From Acidimicrobiales bacterium (GTDB taxonomy: Bacteria; Actinomycetota; Acidimicrobiia; Acidimicrobiales; Palsa-688), in the NCBI GenBank assembly GCA_036378675.1, contig DASUWA010000010.1, positions 78,661 through 132,799 on the forward strand: a stretch of DNA of 54,139 nucleotides, read 5' to 3'. Positions 24,891-33,488 of the stretch are shown piece after piece. Numbering within the stretch: the first letter of the stretch is position 1; each line of letters begins with the position of its first letter. The notes under the pieces were generated by a model, which was not told where the DNA came from, searched no databases, and was given only the letters and a program-made list of their open reading frames with translations. The position numbers and the translations under genes are program-made.

Positions 24891-26594
24891 GTGCGACATA
24901 TCGCGACCACCGCCATGCCGGCGGAGCCCTCGTTCCCTGAATACACGCCGACCGTTCCCGAGCTGCTCCGTTCCGGCCGCGACCGATTTGGTGCGAACGA
25001 CTGCGTCATCACGCCGGACTCGAGGCTGAGTTACTCAGAGCTCGACGAGATGTCGCGCCGCCTGGCGGCGCACCTCGTCCGAATGGGGATCGAGAAGGGC
25101 AGCCGGGTCGGCCTACTGTTCCCCAACGGCGCCGACTGGGTGGTGTCCTGGGCGGCCACGACACGCATCGGGGCCGTCGCCATACCGGTCAACACCTTCT
25201 ACAAGACGCCCGAACTGGCCAAGTTCCTGCGTCACGCCGACGTCCAGTACTTGCTCGGAGTCGGACAGTTCCTCCAGCACGACTATCTGTCGAGGTTGGA
25301 ATCGATCGCACCCGAGATCTCCGAGCAGCGGTCCGATTCGCTTGCCCTTCCGAGCCTGCCGCAGCTGAGGCGCGTGCTCTTATGGGAGTCATCCGATCGC
25401 GAGTGGGCCGACGGTGGGGTCGGCGAATCCCTGAGTCAAGACGTCGATCAAACCCTCATCGGCGTGGTCGACGGGCTGGAAGACGATGTCGCCCCCGGAG
25501 ACGTTCTCCTCGTGACCTACACATCGGGTTCGACCGGCGAGCCGAAAGGCGTGGTGCACAGCCATGGAGGTGTGATCCGCCACGCCCACAACCTCGCTTC
25601 TTTGTCGGGCATCGATCCGGAATCGCGCATCTGGACACCGATGCCCCTGTGCTGGGTGGGCGGGTTCTCGTTCAGCATGCTACGGGCGATGGTCGCCGGT
25701 GGTTGCTTCCTGACCCAGGAAGTGTTCGAGCCTGGCGCGGCCCTCCGGATGTTCGCGACGGAGAAGGTGACCAACATCTCCGCTTGGCCGGCGGTTGCCA
25801 AAAGCCTGAGGGAGCACCCCGACTTTCCTGCGACGGATTTGAGTTCGCTTCGGAGCGGTGTGTCGTTCTACGAGGCGGTGCCCCCCGATCGAAGGCCCGC
25901 CGACCCGACGCTTGCGATCAGCTCCCTGGGTATGTCGGAGACCTGTGGGCCTCACACCTTCTGGAACGTGAACGAGGAAGTTGCTGGGGTCCCTGAGCAG
26001 TACCGCGGTGCGTTCGGCCACGAAGTTCCGGGGACCGAGCACCGAATCATCGATCCGGAAACCGGCGAAGACGCGCCGGACGGCCATGAGGGTGAGGTCC
26101 TGGTCCGCGGGTACAGCATGATGCTCGGCCTGTACAAGCAGGAGCGGTCCGAAGTATTCGACAGCGAGGGTTGGTACCACACCGGAGACCGCGGCTACTT
26201 CCGCGACGGATGGTTCTTCTTCACGGGCCGGCAGACCGACCTGATCAAGACCGCAGGCTCCAACGTGGCACCCGCGGAAGTCGAACGGTGCCTTGGTGCA
26301 TACGACGATGTGAAGCTCGCCTTCGTTGTCGGGGTTCCCCACGAGATCAAAGGCCAGGAAGTGGTGGCCCTCGTCGTGCCTTGGCGGACTGGAACCGATG
26401 GTGAGTCGCCGGCGCCACCCGAACCCGACGCGCTGCGCCAGCGGCTGAGGGAAGAGCTGTCGTCGTATAAGGTCCCTGCGCATTTCCTCGTAATCGAAGA
26501 CGAGCAGGTGCCCTGGCTGGTCAGCCAGAAGGTCGATCGACGCGCACTGACCACACTGGCCGAGAAGATGCTCGCAGAGCAGGTCGCAAGGTAG
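24891..26594 (+). CDS. Acyl-CoA synthetase (AMP-binding)
   Basis: About 567 residues from GTG 24891. An upstream ATG at 24813 abuts its purine stretch; an ATG at 24915 is also possible. Motifs are VTYTSGSTGEPKGVVHSHGG, SLGMSETCG, TGDRGYF and GRQTDLIKTAGSNVAPAEVE. The C-terminal lysine lies in SQKVDRRAL. It belongs to the same subgroup as the ligase at 3780-5402. Its TAG stop (26592-26594) is followed, in the same reading frame, by the TetR gene, so the two are co-transcribed. Operator 3 lies upstream. It probably activates a pathway acid, and the regulator may sense the product. Confidence 0.9.
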   Translation: MRHIATTAMPAEPSFPEYTPTVPELLRSGRDRFGANDCVITPDSRLSYSELDEMSRRLAAHLVRMGIEKGSRVGLLFPNGADWVVSWAATTRIGAVAIPVNTFYKTPELAKFLRHADVQYLLGVGQFLQHDYLSRLESIAPEISEQRSDSLALPSLPQLRRVLLWESSDREWADGGVGESLSQDVDQTLIGVVDGLEDDVAPGDVLLVTYTSGSTGEPKGVVHSHGGVIRHAHNLASLSGIDPESRIWTPMPLCWVGGFSFSMLRAMVAGGCFLTQEVFEPGAALRMFATEKVTNISAWPAVAKSLREHPDFPATDLSSLRSGVSFYEAVPPDRRPADPTLAISSLGMSETCGPHTFWNVNEEVAGVPEQYRGAFGHEVPGTEHRIIDPETGEDAPDGHEGEVLVRGYSMMLGLYKQERSEVFDSEGWYHTGDRGYFRDGWFFFTGRQTDLIKTAGSNVAPAEVERCLGAYDDVKLAFVVGVPHEIKGQEVVALVVPWRTGTDGESPAPPEPDALRQRLREELSSYKVPAHFLVIEDEQVPWLVSQKVDRRALTTLAEKMLAEQVAR

Positions 26595-26603
26595 CTTCCC
26601 ACG

Positions 26604-27278
26604 ATCACCGCCCCCGGCAAGTCCCCCGAACAGCGCCCAACCACCACTTCCGGTGGCGCACCCGCGCAGAACCGCCAGCTCCGAAAGCAAGGCAAGGAAA
26701 CCCTCAGGAAGCTCCTCGAAGCCGCGATCGTCGTGTTCGACGAGCGGGGATACCACGCCGCACGCGTAGACGACATCGTCAAGGTCGCGAAGACATCGCA
26801 CGGAACCTTCTACCTCTACTTCCGCAACAAGCAGGACCTGTTCCTCGCGCTCGTCGACGACGTCACCGCGGCGATGCGTGAACTCGCCGAGTCGCTGCCG
26901 CCCATCAAGCCTTCGAAGGCGGGATACGACGAACTCAGATCATGGCTCGACCGCTTCTACGGAATCTACGAGCACTACCACCCGGTGATCCGCGCCTGGA
27001 CAGAGGCAAACGCACAAAACGTGGAGATGGCGAGGACAGGAGCACGTGTGCTGCGCAGGTTCATCGACCAGCTCGTCTTGCGAGTCCAGGAGTCCGACCG
27101 CGCGGCTGTACCCGACCCGGATATCGCCGCCTTCGCGATGGTTTCCATGGTCGAGCGGGTGAGTTTCTACGCGGTGGCCAGAATGGTCCCGGTCGATCGG
27201 GAATCCCTGATCGACAACCTCGCCACGATCCTGCATGTCGGGCTCTTTGGCGGTGTCCGCCGGCGTGCCGGCGACTAG
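26604..27278 (+). CDS. TetR family regulator without an ordinary start codon
   Basis: The TetR DNA-binding domain is clear: LRKLLEAAIVVFDERGYHAARVDDIV, split by the first GTG, then AKTSHGTFYLYFRNKQDLF. That first GTG, at 26733, would cut off helix 1. Between the ligase stop at 26594 and 26733 the same frame is open for 46 codons but holds no ATG, GTG or TTG; only ATC (26604) or ACG (26601) could start. It may use a rare start, arise by readthrough of the TAG, or make a shortened protein. Its place amid five TGAC-N6-GTCA sites makes it the best candidate regulator of that set. It overlaps the convergent ligase by 4 bases. Confidence 0.8.
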   Translation: MTAPGKSPEQRPTTTSGGAPAQNRQLRKQGKETLRKLLEAAIVVFDERGYHAARVDDIVKVAKTSHGTFYLYFRNKQDLFLALVDDVTAAMRELAESLPPIKPSKAGYDELRSWLDRFYGIYEHYHPVIRAWTEANAQNVEMARTGARVLRRFIDQLVLRVQESDRAAVPDPDIAAFAMVSMVERVSFYAVARMVPVDRESLIDNLATILHVGLFGGVRRRAGD

Positions 27279-28948
27279 GCGTCCGGTCGCGGCCAGAAGC
27301 CCCTGCGGCCGTTGGACCGAAACCGCTCACATAGAGCGTCCTCGTCTGCTTGTGTGAAAGGGCGGTAGACCAGCGCCGGGTCCGGCCTCCACCAGACCGG
27401 GTCGGTTGCGATCCATGCAGCCCTACGGAGTGGTGCCTTGTCAAGCTTGCGCGCGCCAGTGACCGGAAGCTCAGCGACGATCCTGACGAAACGAGGCGCC
27501 CACTTCGTGCCGAGGTCCGGTTGACCCGCAAGGAAGTCGGCGAAGTCGGCGGGGTCGAACGCTTGACCCGCGGGGATCTCGAGAGCGGCCATCACCTGAT
27601 CGCCGCTGACTGGGTCCGGGACGCCGTACACCGCCACCCCGGACGCAGACGGAAACCGGTTCAGAATCCTCTCCACCCCGCCCGCGGAGAAGTTCTCCCC
27701 GTCCACTCTCAACCAGTCCGCACTACGCCCCGCGAAGTAGAAAAAATCCTCGGCGTCGCGATACCCGAGGTCACCAGTCCAGTACCAGCCGCCGCGAATA
27801 CGTTGCGCTTCGGCTTCGGGGTTGTTGTAGTAGCCCTCAAAACGGTCGGCGGTGTTGCGCCCCACGATCTCCCCGACGGCCTGCTCAGGATTCGTCAGCC
27901 GGCCGTGCACGTCGAACCTGGCGGGGGAGCATTCTCGCCCGGTGGCCGGGTCTACGACGGTGACATCCATTCCCCCTTTGGGTTTGCCCATCGCTCCTGG
28001 CGGCATCCCACCCACCGGCGATATCACCACCGCGTTCTCGCTCGACCCGTACCCTTCGAACACGGGGCAGTTGAAGCGCCTGGTGAACTCGGCGATGTTC
28101 TGCGGCGAGGCCTCCGACCCGAGCGCCCACTTCAGTTGGTTGTCGCCGTCTTCGGGTGTTTCCGGAACCGCGACGATGTAGGACAGCGCGCGCCCGACGT
28201 AGTTGAAGTAGGTGCAGCCGTGGCGACGGATATCCGGTCCGAACGACGACGCCGAGAACCTCCGGCGCAGCACGACCGACGCGCCGGTTATGAGGGCCGG
28301 GAACAGGTTCGCAAGCAGCGCGTTGCCGTGGAACAGCGGCATGGAGCAGTAGAGAACGTCTGCAGGCCCGAACGCGATCGCGGAGTCCGCGGAGGTGCGG
28401 GCCGCTCGACCTTGCGACATGCGCACCGCTTTCGGCGCGCCGGTCGAACCGGCGGTGAACAGGAGCAGATAGAGCTCCTGAGGATCCGGCTGCCGATCAC
28501 GCTGCGCGGGCTGCCCGTCCAGCAATCGGCGGTATGGCTCCGACTCGACGTCGATGACCCGCCCGCTCGCCGCCCCCAGGTCTAGGTCATCGAGGAGAAC
28601 GCCTCCTGCCTCGTCGGTGAGGACGAACTGGCAGTCGGTGTGCGAGACATCGCGTGCGAGCTCCGCTCCCCGCCTGGTCGAGTTGATCCCAACGACGGTC
28701 GCGCCGCTGAGCGCTGCACCGAAGAGAACGAAGACGTACTCGGGAACGTTCTCTAGGAGAACCCCCACGTGAAATGGGCCGGGGCGCCTTAACTCGGAGA
28801 GCGCTGCCGCGCGGCGCCGTGATTCGGCGACGACCTCCGACCAGCTCCAAGTCGTGTCCTCGAAGATCAAGCCGGGCCCCGGGTCCGCGCTCCGCGCGGT
28901 CACGTAGCCGGCGATAGTGGGGCTCGCCTCCGACCCCTCGTCGTTCAC
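27275..28948 (-). CDS. Long-chain acyl-CoA synthetase (FadD17/FATP-like)
   Basis: A 557-residue ligase with LLLFTAGSTGAPKAVRMSQGR as the P-loop, VFEGYGSSENAV, the A7 YWTGDLGYRDAEDFFYFAGRS region and ELPVTGARKLDKAPLRR near the C-terminus. The tail PVWWRPDPALVYRPFTQADEDALCERF is typical of the very-long-chain/FATP-like group that includes mycobacterial FadD17, which acts in cholesterol side-chain breakdown. The GTG at 28948 lies 6 bases after TAGAGT, fitting a leaderless start. It shares operator 4 with the divergent amidohydrolase. The steroid-like role is an analogy only. Confidence 0.9.
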   Translation of the reverse strand: MNDEGSEASPTIAGYVTARSADPGPGLIFEDTTWSWSEVVAESRRRAAALSELRRPGPFHVGVLLENVPEYVFVLFGAALSGATVVGINSTRRGAELARDVSHTDCQFVLTDEAGGVLLDDLDLGAASGRVIDVESEPYRRLLDGQPAQRDRQPDPQELYLLLFTAGSTGAPKAVRMSQGRAARTSADSAIAFGPADVLYCSMPLFHGNALLANLFPALITGASVVLRRRFSASSFGPDIRRHGCTYFNYVGRALSYIVAVPETPEDGDNQLKWALGSEASPQNIAEFTRRFNCPVFEGYGSSENAVVISPVGGMPPGAMGKPKGGMDVTVVDPATGRECSPARFDVHGRLTNPEQAVGEIVGRNTADRFEGYYNNPEAEAQRIRGGWYWTGDLGYRDAEDFFYFAGRSADWLRVDGENFSAGGVERILNRFPSASGVAVYGVPDPVSGDQVMAALEIPAGQAFDPADFADFLAGQPDLGTKWAPRFVRIVAELPVTGARKLDKAPLRRAAWIATDPVWWRPDPALVYRPFTQADEDALCERFRSNGRRGFWPRPDA

Positions 28949-28978
28949 GGCCCGACTCTAACGACAGCCGCCCGTCTA

Positions 28979-28992
28979 TGACGTGCGTGTCA
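28979..28992. promoter_or_regulatory. TGAC-N6-GTCA operator 4
   Basis: TGACGTGCGTGTCA lies in the 78-bp gap between the ligase (minus) and amidohydrolase (plus) genes. TACGAT (29013-29018) follows on the plus strand, 8 bases before GTG 29027. TAGAGT serves the minus strand. Confidence 0.75.
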
Positions 28993-29026
28993 CAGTCTGG
29001 GCGGCGCCGGTCTACGATCGTTGCTG

Positions 29027-30184
29027 GTGACGCAAATGGCTGGCCCGACCATCATCTCGGTAGACGACCACCTCATCGAACCACCCGTCCTCTTCGAAGG
29101 TCGGATGCCCTCCAGCCTCGCCGACCGGGCGCCGCGGATCGTTGAGTTCGAAGACGGCCGGCAGGCGTGGGACTACGAGGGCAACTTGTACGCCAACGTG
29201 GGACTCAACGCCGTGGTCGGGCGCCCGCGGGACGAATGGAGCATGGAGCCCGCCCGGTTCGACGAGATGCGCCCGGGTTGCTACGACATTCACGAGCGGG
29301 TCAGGGATATGGACGCAGGCGGCATCTGGGCGTCGGTTTGCTTCCCGTCGCTCATCGCCGGCTTCTGCGGCGCAGTCTTTTCGAACAGCAAGGACCCCGA
29401 ACTCGGCCTCGCCTGCGTCCGGGCGTGGAACGACTGGCATCTCGAGGTCTGGGCGGGCACATATCCCGGCCGGGTAATCCCTCTCCAGCTGACCTGGCTG
29501 CGCGATGCCGAGATAGCGGCAGAGGAGGTCCGCAAGAACGCAGAGCGAGGGTTCAAGGCGGTGAGCTTCGCCGAGCTACCGTCGAAGCTGGACTTGCCGT
29601 CGCTGCACTCGCGCCACTGGGACCCGTTCCTTTCCGCGTGCGAGGAAACCGGAACCGTCATCTGCTTGCACACCGGATCGTCAGGATGGGCGCCGCTGCC
29701 TTCGCCCGATCCTCCGTTCGAGCTGTACCCGACTCTGTTCCCGGCCAGCAGTCTGGTGGCGGCCACCGACTGGTTGTGGTCGCGGGTATGCGTGCGGTTC
29801 CCTCGTCTCCGCATCGCGATGTCCGAGGGTGGCATCGGCTGGGTGGCGATGCTGGCCGACAGAGCGGACTACGTTCTCGACCACTCCGCTTCTGGAAACG
29901 AAAGCAGGGCCTGGAAGAGCGACCTTCGTCCTAGCGAGGTTCTGGCCCGGAACTTCTGGTTCTGCACGATCGACGACCCGAGCAGCGTGGATGCGGTGAT
30001 CCAGAGGGTCGGTCCGGATCACATCATGGTGGAGAGCGACTACCCGCACGCCGACTCGACCTGGCCAACGACGTGGGATCGAGTGAAGGCAAACTTCGGA
30101 CATCTTCCGCAGGAGATCATCGACAAGGTGACGTTTCGGAACGCGGCCGAGCTGTTCGGGGTGCCGCTGCCCCCGGGGGCTTAG
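29027..30184 (+). CDS. Amidohydrolase family protein (TIM-barrel)
   Basis: A 385-residue metal-dependent hydrolase of the amidohydrolase-2 type. It begins with ISVDDHLIEPPVLFEGR, the D-x-H-x-x-E-P form of the first metal site. ICLHTGSSG supplies a second His, and MVESDYPHADSTW holds the late Asp and His. Family members hydrolyse or decarboxylate cyclic acids and lactones. GTG 29027 is chosen because TACGAT lies 8 bases before it; a TTG at 29021 is also in frame. It is related to the enzyme at 35198-36316 (ADSHITEP at the same place). The reaction is unknown. Confidence 0.88.
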   Translation: MTQMAGPTIISVDDHLIEPPVLFEGRMPSSLADRAPRIVEFEDGRQAWDYEGNLYANVGLNAVVGRPRDEWSMEPARFDEMRPGCYDIHERVRDMDAGGIWASVCFPSLIAGFCGAVFSNSKDPELGLACVRAWNDWHLEVWAGTYPGRVIPLQLTWLRDAEIAAEEVRKNAERGFKAVSFAELPSKLDLPSLHSRHWDPFLSACEETGTVICLHTGSSGWAPLPSPDPPFELYPTLFPASSLVAATDWLWSRVCVRFPRLRIAMSEGGIGWVAMLADRADYVLDHSASGNESRAWKSDLRPSEVLARNFWFCTIDDPSSVDAVIQRVGPDHIMVESDYPHADSTWPTTWDRVKANFGHLPQEIIDKVTFRNAAELFGVPLPPGA

Positions 30185-30245
30185 CCGGGCCCCTGCCCAC
30201 TGCGGACGCGCAGAACTGCTTCGTGACTCAGCCCGTCTTCGTGAC

Positions 30246-30716
30246 TCAACCCTGCAGCGACTTCCAGTAGGACATTGGCAGCAGCTCGATGAGCTGTCCA
30301 TCGGGGTCTCGCACGAAGAGCGCAGCCCCGATGTCCGTCCCTTCGACCAAGGTCCCGCCCAGGTCAGTTGCCCGCGTTGCCGTCTCGTGCACGTCTTCGA
30401 CGCTGAAGGACAGATGGGTGAGCCCGGCTTCGTTCATCGGTCGCTTTCGGGCAGGCGGGTTGCCAGACCGGTCGAAGTGCAGCAACTCGAGTACGAAGTC
30501 ACCTTTCCGCATGTACGACGCCGTCATCCCGAGGGGCGCTTCGACCTGCAGCAGCCGATCGGACGGCTCGTCAGGGACCTTCAGCTCCCGTACAAGCTCG
30601 AAGCCGAATAGTTCCTGGTAGAAGCGCCCGGCACGCTCGAGGTCCGTGACGCAGTGCCCGATGTGGTTCAGGACGACTGCCTCGCCGTCCGGATTCTGGT
30701 TCCCGTCGACTGCCAC
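30246..30716 (-). CDS. VOC family protein (glyoxalase-like)
   Basis: A 156-residue vicinal-oxygen-chelate protein. It has two beta-alpha-beta-beta-beta repeats: LNHIGHCVTDLERAGRFYQELFGFEL near the N-terminus, split by residue 30, and THLSFSVEDVHETATRATDLGG in the second half, ending in FVRDPDGQLIELL. The His in NHIGH, the His in LTHLSF and the late Glu fit metal ligands, so it may be a lyase, isomerase or dioxygenase. The start is GTG 30716, nine bases after a possible minus-strand TAGGTT. Operator 5 lies just upstream. A role in the catabolic pathway is likely but unspecified. Confidence 0.85.
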   Translation of the reverse strand: MAVDGNQNPDGEAVVLNHIGHCVTDLERAGRFYQELFGFELVRELKVPDEPSDRLLQVEAPLGMTASYMRKGDFVLELLHFDRSGNPPARKRPMNEAGLTHLSFSVEDVHETATRATDLGGTLVEGTDIGAALFVRDPDGQLIELLPMSYWKSLQG

Positions 30717-30734
30717 CGGCCTAGGAACCTACTA

Positions 30735-30748
30735 TGACAGGCGTGTCA
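30735..30748. promoter_or_regulatory. TGAC-N6-GTCA operator 5
   Basis: TGACAGGCGTGTCA overlaps both the -10 box TACTAT (30730-30735) and the GTG start (30743) of the deacylase gene. This is the same geometry as operator 1 on the kinase side. Binding here would block initiation directly. Confidence 0.75.
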
Positions 30749-32416
30749 GAGTTTGATGTCGTCATTCGCGGCGGGACGGTCATCGACGGTACGGGGGCTC
30801 CTGCCCGCAGAGCCGACGTCGCCGTCGCTGGCGATCGGATCGTTGCCGTCGACGGGGGAAAGCTCGAGGGCAAGACCGAGCTGGATGCGTCGGGGCAGGT
30901 CGTGGCTCCCGGCTTCATCGACATTCACACCCACTACGACGCACAGGTGTTCTGGGACCCCTGGCTGAGCCCTTCATGCTTCCACGGCGTCACGACCGTC
31001 GTCGCCGGTAACTGCGGCTTCTCGATCGCGCCGATCCGATCGGACGGCGTGTCGCTCTTGGCCCGCACGCTCCAGCACGTCGAGGACATGAGCTTCGACA
31101 CGCTGTCAGCCGGAGTTCCGTGGGACAGCTTCGAGAGCTTTCCCCAGTACCTGGACGCGGTGGAGCGGCGAAAGCCAGCGCTGAACTACGGCTGCTACGT
31201 CGGACATACGGCAGTCAGGCTCTACGTGATGGGAGACGACGCGTACGAGCGTCCCGCCAAACACGATGAGATCGAGCGGATGCAACGCGCCGTGGCTGAA
31301 GCCATGGAAGCCGGCGCGATGGGATTCGCCAGCAGCGCTTCGCCGACGCACAACGGAGACAAGGGACGGCCGGTTCCGTCGCGGGTCGCGGACGTCGAAG
31401 AGCTCCGGGCCCTTCTTCAGCCAGTGCGCACGTCCAAGCGAGGCGTGGTGGCGCTGCTTCCTGGCGGGGTCATAAAGCACCAGGAAGTCTTCGAGCTCCA
31501 GAAGGAGATCGGGCGGCCGTTCACCTGGACGGCGTTACTAACCGTCCAGGGTTACCCCTACCACGAGAAGGTCATCGCCGAGCACGACGCTGCATGGGAG
31601 GGGGGCGCCGAGGTCTGGCCCCAGGTTTCGTGCCGTCCGTTGGTCTTTCAGATGAATCTCGCCGAGCCGTTCACGCTGAACATGCGGCCTTCGTTCTCGG
31701 CCCTCATGGGCTGTACGCGCGACGAGCGGATGGCTGCGTACCGGGATCCCGCATGGCGGGAGTCGGCTTGGGCCGAGCTCAGCGGTCAGAGCGGAGGCTT
31801 CGGCTTCAACTGGAAGACGCTGTCGGTCGCCGAATCCGAGTCGCGTCCGGACCTGGTCTCCCGCAAGGTCGTCGATCTCGCCGAGGAGTGGGGATGCACC
31901 CCTCTCGACGTGATCCTCGACATCTCGCTTGGAGACGCCCTCCACAGCCGGTTCTGGTCGGTGCTCGCGAACGACGACCCCGAGGGGATCGCCTGGCTCC
32001 TTCCCCGCGACCACGTGTTGCTCGGGCTAGCCGACTCTGGCGCGCATGTTTCCCAGCTCTGCGACGCCTGCTTCGCGACCGACCTTCTCGGCAACTGGGT
32101 CCGCGAACGCCAGGTGATGCCCCTTGAGCGAGCGATCCACAAGCTGACCGGTGAACCGGCGGCGGTCTACGGACTGAACGACCGCGGGATCATCAGCGAG
32201 GGCAAGGCCGCGGACATCTGCGTGTTCGATCCGGATACCGTCGCTCCGGGCTCGCTCCGCCGGATCCGCGACTTCCCGGCCAACGGCGAAAGGCTCACCG
32301 CCGATTCGCCGTCGGGGATGACACATACGCTCGTCAACGGGGTCCCGATTCGCGTCGATGGTCAACCCTCCAAGGAGGGGTTGGCCGCCGGGCCAGGGAA
32401 GTTGCTGCGCTCGTAA
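30743..32416 (+). CDS. N-acyl-D-amino-acid deacylase family amidohydrolase
   Basis: About 557 residues from GTG 30743 (ATG 30734 is also in frame). The leaderless GTG is preferred because TACTAT ends 7 bases before it. The first metal site is DIHTHYDAQVFWDP, followed by VVAGNCGFSIAP; the late motifs are GLADSGAHVSQLCDACFAT and ISEGKAADICVFDPDTV. The family hydrolyses N-acyl-D-amino acids and other cyclic amides. It is a paralogue of the enzyme at 36339-38045 (DIHTHYDGQATWD, GNCGVGFAP). It lies alone on the plus strand, opposite the VOC gene. The substrate is unknown; the family is clear. Confidence 0.9.
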   Translation: MSEFDVVIRGGTVIDGTGAPARRADVAVAGDRIVAVDGGKLEGKTELDASGQVVAPGFIDIHTHYDAQVFWDPWLSPSCFHGVTTVVAGNCGFSIAPIRSDGVSLLARTLQHVEDMSFDTLSAGVPWDSFESFPQYLDAVERRKPALNYGCYVGHTAVRLYVMGDDAYERPAKHDEIERMQRAVAEAMEAGAMGFASSASPTHNGDKGRPVPSRVADVEELRALLQPVRTSKRGVVALLPGGVIKHQEVFELQKEIGRPFTWTALLTVQGYPYHEKVIAEHDAAWEGGAEVWPQVSCRPLVFQMNLAEPFTLNMRPSFSALMGCTRDERMAAYRDPAWRESAWAELSGQSGGFGFNWKTLSVAESESRPDLVSRKVVDLAEEWGCTPLDVILDISLGDALHSRFWSVLANDDPEGIAWLLPRDHVLLGLADSGAHVSQLCDACFATDLLGNWVRERQVMPLERAIHKLTGEPAAVYGLNDRGIISEGKAADICVFDPDTVAPGSLRRIRDFPANGERLTADSPSGMTHTLVNGVPIRVDGQPSKEGLAAGPGKLLRS

Positions 32417-32451
32417 CCCCGGCACGCCGCGCAATCGCCAAACGAGGTCCC

Positions 32452-33363
32452 TCAGAAGCCGATCCCGAAGCGGGGTATTCGCCTGCGGCGCTCACCAAAC
32501 AGCTGGCTCTGCGCCTCGATGAGATCGCCGACCGTCCATCGATCCTCGCGAGTGATGCCGGAGGCGTCGCGGTAGCCGTCTATGAGATGCACCCGGCCGC
32601 CCGTGACCACGAACACCTGGCCGCTGACGTCTGACGCTGCCTCGCTCGCCAGCCAACCGACGACCGGCGCGATGTTGTCCGGATGCAGGTCGTCGAAGCC
32701 TTCGCCCGCTGCGGGCTCCTCAAAACCGGCCCCAAGAGTCTCGGTCATGCGGGTTCGGGCACGTGGCGAGATCGCATTCACCGTTACTCCGAATCGCTCG
32801 AGTTCCCGCGCCAGCGTAAGGGTCATCGCCGCGATGCCTCCTTTGGCCGCGGCGTAGTTCGCTTGGCCTGGAGTTCCCCACAGCCCGGCTTCGCTAGTTG
32901 TGTTGATCACCCGGCCGTACACCGGCTGGTCAGCCTTTGATCGCGCCCGCCAGTGCGCGGCAGCGAATCGCACCGGGGCGAAGTGCCCTTTCAGATGAAC
33001 CAGCACGACGGCCTCGAAGTCTTGCTCGCTCATATTGAAGCTCATTCGGTCGCGGACGAAACCCGCGTTGTTGACCAGCACGTTGAGGTCCCCGAACGTT
33101 CCCACCGCTTGGTTGATCAGCCGCTCTGCTCCGGCCCAGGACGAAACGTCGTCGTCATTTGCGACCGCCTCACCCCCGCTTGCGGTGATCTCGTCCACGA
33201 CCCGCTGAGCCAGCGAAGGATCTGTACCGCCGCCGTCAAGAGCGGTACCGAGATCGTTCACCACGACTTTGGCGCCCTCCGCAGCGAGCAGCAGGGCCTC
33301 GCCCCGCCCGATCCCTCGACCCGCGCCGGTGACCACGGCGACTTTCCCGTCCAGATGTCCCAC
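32452..33363 (-). CDS. Short-chain dehydrogenase, HSD17B4-like
   Basis: A 303-residue SDR with VVTGAGRGIGRGEALLLAAEGAKVV split over the cofactor loop, the spacer VVNDLGTALDGGGTD seen in 3-hydroxyacyl-CoA dehydrogenases of multifunctional-enzyme type 2, NNAGFVRDRM, the Ser in NTTSEAGLWG and Tyr/Lys in YAAAKGG. It probably oxidises a 3-hydroxyacyl-CoA. GTG 33363 is chosen because GAGGAGG lies just upstream. The C-terminal 50 residues extend past the core. It stands between the deacylase gene and the non-coding RNA region. No TGAC-N6-GTCA site precedes it. Confidence 0.9.
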   Translation of the reverse strand: MGHLDGKVAVVTGAGRGIGRGEALLLAAEGAKVVVNDLGTALDGGGTDPSLAQRVVDEITASGGEAVANDDDVSSWAGAERLINQAVGTFGDLNVLVNNAGFVRDRMSFNMSEQDFEAVVLVHLKGHFAPVRFAAAHWRARSKADQPVYGRVINTTSEAGLWGTPGQANYAAAKGGIAAMTLTLARELERFGVTVNAISPRARTRMTETLGAGFEEPAAGEGFDDLHPDNIAPVVGWLASEAASDVSGQVFVVTGGRVHLIDGYRDASGITREDRWTVGDLIEAQSQLFGERRRRIPRFGIGF

Positions 33364-33454
33364 TTCGCTCCTCCTCGCTCTGGTCACGCCGGGAGTGGGC
33401 TGCCGAGTGGGCGACTTTTCTACCAGAGCGGCCTCGCTGGACAGGAATGGGGGC

Positions 33455-33482
33455 TTGAACTCGCCAGTCGAGGTTCTAAAAT
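33455..33482 (+). promoter_or_regulatory. Sigma-70-type promoter for non-coding RNA
   Basis: TTGAAC (33455-33460) and TAAAAT (33477-33482) are 16 bases apart, the most AT-rich promoter-like pair in this GC-rich neighbourhood. A start near 33489 would begin at a hairpin. No coding frame with a good start follows for 450 bases. Confidence 0.6.
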
Positions 33483-33488
33483 GTTTGT

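Noticed and set aside
30219-30248. Direct repeat CTTCGTGACTCA, two copies 18 bases apart
   Set aside because: Two short copies at the end of the VOC gene with no regulatory context; likely a small local duplication.
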